Shown one piece after another: positions 61,667 to 64,000 of a stretch of DNA of 64,000 nt. Where the stretch lies: NCBI RefSeq assembly GCF_049800675.1, contig NZ_JBLOOT010000001.1, positions 558,001 through 622,000 on the forward strand, read 5' to 3'. Within the stretch, counting starts at the first letter, position 1; every line of letters begins with the position of its first letter. This DNA comes from Cauispirillum nitrogeniifigens. GTDB lineage: Bacteria > Pseudomonadota > Alphaproteobacteria > Rhodospirillales > Rhodospirillaceae. The notes under the pieces are model-generated. The model did no database searches. It saw only the letters and a list, made by a program, of their open reading frames with translations, and was not told the DNA's origin. Position numbers and translations under genes: made by a program.

Positions 61667-61862
61667 GAAACTTCCCCGTTTCGCTGGTGAGGAAACCGTG
61701 GTCCGCACCGGCACCCGCCGCAGTTTCGCCTTTTGGCGCCAGAGTCTTGGCCGGGGTCTTAATCCCCTTGGCAGCGCAACCATCGGCATAAAGCGCCGGC
61801 CGATCCAGGGAAGGTATTGTTGCGGGTCATGGACTCATTCATGACGGATTTTGCGCCGCAGC

Positions 61863-61902
61863 AAAAAACAAACAGCCGGCCAAGGGGTTTCCTTGGCCGG
61901 CT
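61863..61902 (-). terminator. Strong terminator after the soluble chemoreceptor gene
   Basis: Minus strand AGCCGGCCAAGG-aaacc-CCTTGGCCGGCT followed by GTTTGTTTTTT. Twelve perfect base pairs plus T-run, about 25 bases after the stop codon. Confidence 0.92.
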
Positions 61903-61926
61903 GCTGTAACGGTTGAACGTGGGCGG

Positions 61927-63255
61927 TCAGCGGTTGGCGAGTTCGTCCAGGTACTTCATCACGTGGACGGACGCCTCGGCGGCCCTTTGGATGGAGTTCA
62001 GGGCACCGTCCAGGTCGTTGTCGTTGTAGCGTTTCGCGGCCTCGATTCCCGCCGCGTGGACCTCGCGGTGCGGCTCGGCGAGCTTGGCGTAGGCCGGGTG
62101 GTTGCGGACGGCGGGGTCCTTGATGGCGTCGTACCACTTGCCCAGGCGGCAGGAGTGGTGATCGGACAGCTCGCCAGGATTGAGGTGGGCGCGGCCGGCG
62201 ACCATCTCGGCCAGGCGCTTGCGCCAGATCATGTGGTCGGACTTGGCGACGAGGACGGTGAAATCCTGGATCTCCTGGGCGCCCAGGGCGGTGATGCCCT
62301 TGGCGATCAGGTCGTCGGCGTGGTCCATGACATCGAGGATGGCGCCGACGGAGTTCACGTTGGCCGAGGCCATCTGGGCAATGGTGCCGATGCCCTCGGA
62401 AATCTCGCCGGAGGCGGCGTTCTGCTGGTTCAGGATGGCCGCCACCTCCTGCATCTTGTTGGTCACGTTCTCGATGCGGGCGAGCACGTCGCGCATGCCG
62501 TCGCCGGTCGAGGCGATGACCTCGCGCCCCTCCTCCACGGCGCGGGCGCCCTCCTCCATGGAATGGACGATGGAGCCCATTTCGTTGCGCAGGTTGGCGA
62601 TGCGCGAGCGGATGTCCTCGGTGGCGCGGGCGGTCTGCATGGCGAGGTTCTTGACCTCCGACGCCACGACGGCGAAGCCCTTGCCGGCATCACCGGCGCG
62701 CGCTGCCTCGATCGTCGCGTTCAAGGCCAGCAGGTTGGTCTGCTTGGCGATGGCCTCGATCTGCTGGACGATGTCGCCGATCTGCTGCGAGGCGTCGGCC
62801 AGGCCCTCGACCTTGCCGGCGGCGTCCTCGACGGCGCGGGTGATCGTTTCCATGGTGGCGATGGCGTTGTCGCCGGCCATGCGCGCCGTCTCGGCGGCAT
62901 CGCGGGCCAGGGCGGCGTCGGCGGCGGCGTCGTCGGAGTTGCGGGCGATCTCCTTGACGCTGGCGACCATCTCGTCGGCGGCGGCGGCGATGGCGTGGGT
63001 GCGGTGATCCACCTCACGCACCGCCCGCATGATCTCGGCCGTCGAGGTGACGGCCTCGTTGGCATTGACCGACATGTCGACGATGCGCACCAGTTCCTGC
63101 TTGGCGCGGCCGTGCAGCACCTGGGCGAGCTGGTGGACCTTGTGGGCCAGCGGGTCGTCGCTGTCGGGGACCGACAGGTACTTGCCCGCGATCAGCAGGT
63201 CGATGGCACGCTCCAGATCGGCGTTGGCATCGGCCGGCCGGCTCATCTCGTTCAT
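61927..63255 (-). CDS. Soluble methyl-accepting chemotaxis protein with CZB domain
   Basis: 442 residues from the ATG at 63255, with GGAGGGGAAGATCGCC upstream. No membrane helices. The signalling domain covers about 60-310, tip EAARAGDAGKGFAVVASEVK. The C-terminal chemoreceptor zinc-binding domain (about 315-430) has the His/Cys set VAKSDHMIWRKRLAEMV, LSDHHSCRLGKWYD, and HREVHAAG. CZB zinc sites sense oxidants such as hypochlorite, or zinc levels. Adjacent kinase and regulator genes may share its pathway. Monocistronic, ended by a strong terminator. Confidence 0.9.
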   Translation of the reverse strand: MNEMSRPADANADLERAIDLLIAGKYLSVPDSDDPLAHKVHQLAQVLHGRAKQELVRIVDMSVNANEAVTSTAEIMRAVREVDHRTHAIAAAADEMVASVKEIARNSDDAAADAALARDAAETARMAGDNAIATMETITRAVEDAAGKVEGLADASQQIGDIVQQIEAIAKQTNLLALNATIEAARAGDAGKGFAVVASEVKNLAMQTARATEDIRSRIANLRNEMGSIVHSMEEGARAVEEGREVIASTGDGMRDVLARIENVTNKMQEVAAILNQQNAASGEISEGIGTIAQMASANVNSVGAILDVMDHADDLIAKGITALGAQEIQDFTVLVAKSDHMIWRKRLAEMVAGRAHLNPGELSDHHSCRLGKWYDAIKDPAVRNHPAYAKLAEPHREVHAAGIEAAKRYNDNDLDGALNSIQRAAEASVHVMKYLDELANR

Positions 63256-63358
63256 GGCGATCTTCCCCCTCCTGTCAGATCCGGTCATTGATCTGGAGGG
63301 GAGAGTACCAAAGACCGGCCGCCAATACACCTACGTATATTCGGGTTTGCCCTCGGCC

Positions 63359-64000
63359 TTATGGAAACTCCAGCGGCAGCGCCTGCACGACATGCGGCAG
63401 CGCCTGGATGCGGTCAAGCAGCGGGCCGGCGACGGCCTGGTCGACGCTGACCAGGGCCACCGCCTGGCCGCCCCGCACGTCGCGCCCGAGGTGGAAGGAG
63501 GCGATGTTGACTCCCGCCTCGCCCAGGACGGTGCCCAGGGCGCCGATGAAGCCGGGCTGATCCTCGTTGACCACGTAGAGGACGTGGCGGCCCAGTTCGG
63601 CCTCCATGGGAACGCCGTTGATGTCGATGATGCGCGGCTTGGCCCCGCCGAACAGGGTGCCGGCGACGGTGCGGGTCTGCCGCTCGGTCGTCACGGTCAG
63701 CCGCACCACCGAATGGTAGTCGGGGCAGGCGTCGGTGCGCACCTCCGACACCTGAATGTCGCGCTCGCGGGCGATCAGCGGCGCGTTGACCATGTTCACG
63801 CTTTCCATCTGCGGCGCCAGCAGGCCCTGTAGCAGCACCGCCGTCAGCGGCTTGACGTTGAGGGCGGCGGCATCGCCCTGATACTCCACCGTGACCTGCG
63901 ACAGGCTGGAGCGGGTGATCTGCCCGGCCAGGGCGCCGATGCGCTCGGCCAGCCGCATGTAGGGGCGCAGGCGCGGCGCGTCCTCGGCACTGACCGACGG
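63359..64000 (-). CDS. serA: D-3-phosphoglycerate dehydrogenase, C-terminal part (5' end outside the window)
   Basis: About 213 codons are visible; the frame is open at the right edge. They cover the allosteric substrate-binding (intervening) domain (MRLAERIGALAGQI, NMVNAPLIARERDI) and the C-terminal ACT domain (VLYVVNEDQPGFIGALGTVLGE, then ALVSVDQAV) that binds serine for feedback inhibition. SerA makes 3-phosphohydroxypyruvate, the first step to serine. The 103 bases to the next gene hold no clear feature. Confidence 0.92.
   Translation of the reverse strand, partial: PSVSAEDAPRLRPYMRLAERIGALAGQITRSSLSQVTVEYQGDAAALNVKPLTAVLLQGLLAPQMESVNMVNAPLIARERDIQVSEVRTDACPDYHSVVRLTVTTERQTRTVAGTLFGGAKPRIIDINGVPMEAELGRHVLYVVNEDQPGFIGALGTVLGEAGVNIASFHLGRDVRGGQAVALVSVDQAVAGPLLDRIQALPHVVQALPLEFP

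Noticed and set aside
61829..61909. 26-codon plus-strand ORF upstream of the PAS-kinase region
   Set aside because: It runs through a strong terminator hairpin for the opposite strand and has no ribosome site.

Overview
The window is high-GC DNA with the gene content of an alphaproteobacterium, most likely Rhodospirillales. The evidence is an aerobic-type cobalamin operon with CobG, CobN, CobE and CobW, a CbbR/CbbQ/CbbO set, the HisZ-PurA pair next to SerA, two CspA-type cold-shock genes and many chemoreceptor and two-component genes. No phage, insertion sequence, rRNA or CRISPR array is visible. Genes are tightly packed. Most intergenic gaps are under 300 bases, and many genes overlap by ATGA, GTGA or TTGA junctions or tail-to-tail.

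Region by region. 1-5205 holds small secreted or membrane proteins and housekeeping enzymes (LprI-like, DUF1835, CHAP, GNAT, a gamma-glutamylcyclotransferase-like protein, Pmp3/YqaE, DUF2892). 5320-13590 holds a PKHD hydroxylase, an MFS carrier, a large PcfJ-like protein, a Ca/Na antiporter, a cold-shock protein, YaiI, a BaiN-type flavoprotein, a LysE exporter and a YbaK-type deacylase. 13683-17734 is a cbbO-cbbQ Rubisco-activase pair facing a divergent cbbR, with no Rubisco gene in view. 17782-19314 is an A/T-richer gene carrying two nuclease-like motifs. It is followed by a HerA-like ATPase, a second cold-shock gene, two DEAD-box helicases, a SemiSWEET, a pyruvoyl-dependent arginine decarboxylase and a methyltransferase.

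27460-43846 is the centrepiece, the cobalamin locus. cobB lies on the minus strand. A cobalamin riboswitch with a recognisable promoter precedes cobW-cobN-cobG-cobH-cobI-cobJ. cobL-cobE-cobM and cobO-cobQ-cobC follow on the plus strand, while cobK and cbiD are inserted on the opposite strand. Together these cover most steps from precorrin-2 to adenosyl-cobyric acid plus the aminopropanol-phosphate arm. cobF is absent and cbiD is present, so C-1 methylation probably follows the CbiD route.

43835-46513 is a ZnuABC-type metal importer preceded by an unlisted 45-residue membrane protein. 46591-49783 carries an RsbQ/KAI2-like hydrolase, tRNA-Glu(CTC) with its own promoter and a terminator downstream, a JAMM metallopeptidase, a small anchored protein and an RluA-family pseudouridine synthase. 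49774-54907 holds a membrane protein, a tail-anchored pseudokinase, purA and hisZ.

55058-63255 is a sensory block: a transmembrane chemoreceptor, three response regulators (one REC-only, one REC-DUF3369-PAS-like, one REC-HD-GYP), two histidine kinases and a soluble chemoreceptor with a CZB zinc-binding tail. The window ends inside serA.

The points most worth a second look are the two-motif nuclease gene, the hidden small membrane gene in front of the metal-importer ATPase, the pseudokinase, the cobK/cobL start-codon overlap, and the CbbQO/CbbR set without Rubisco.
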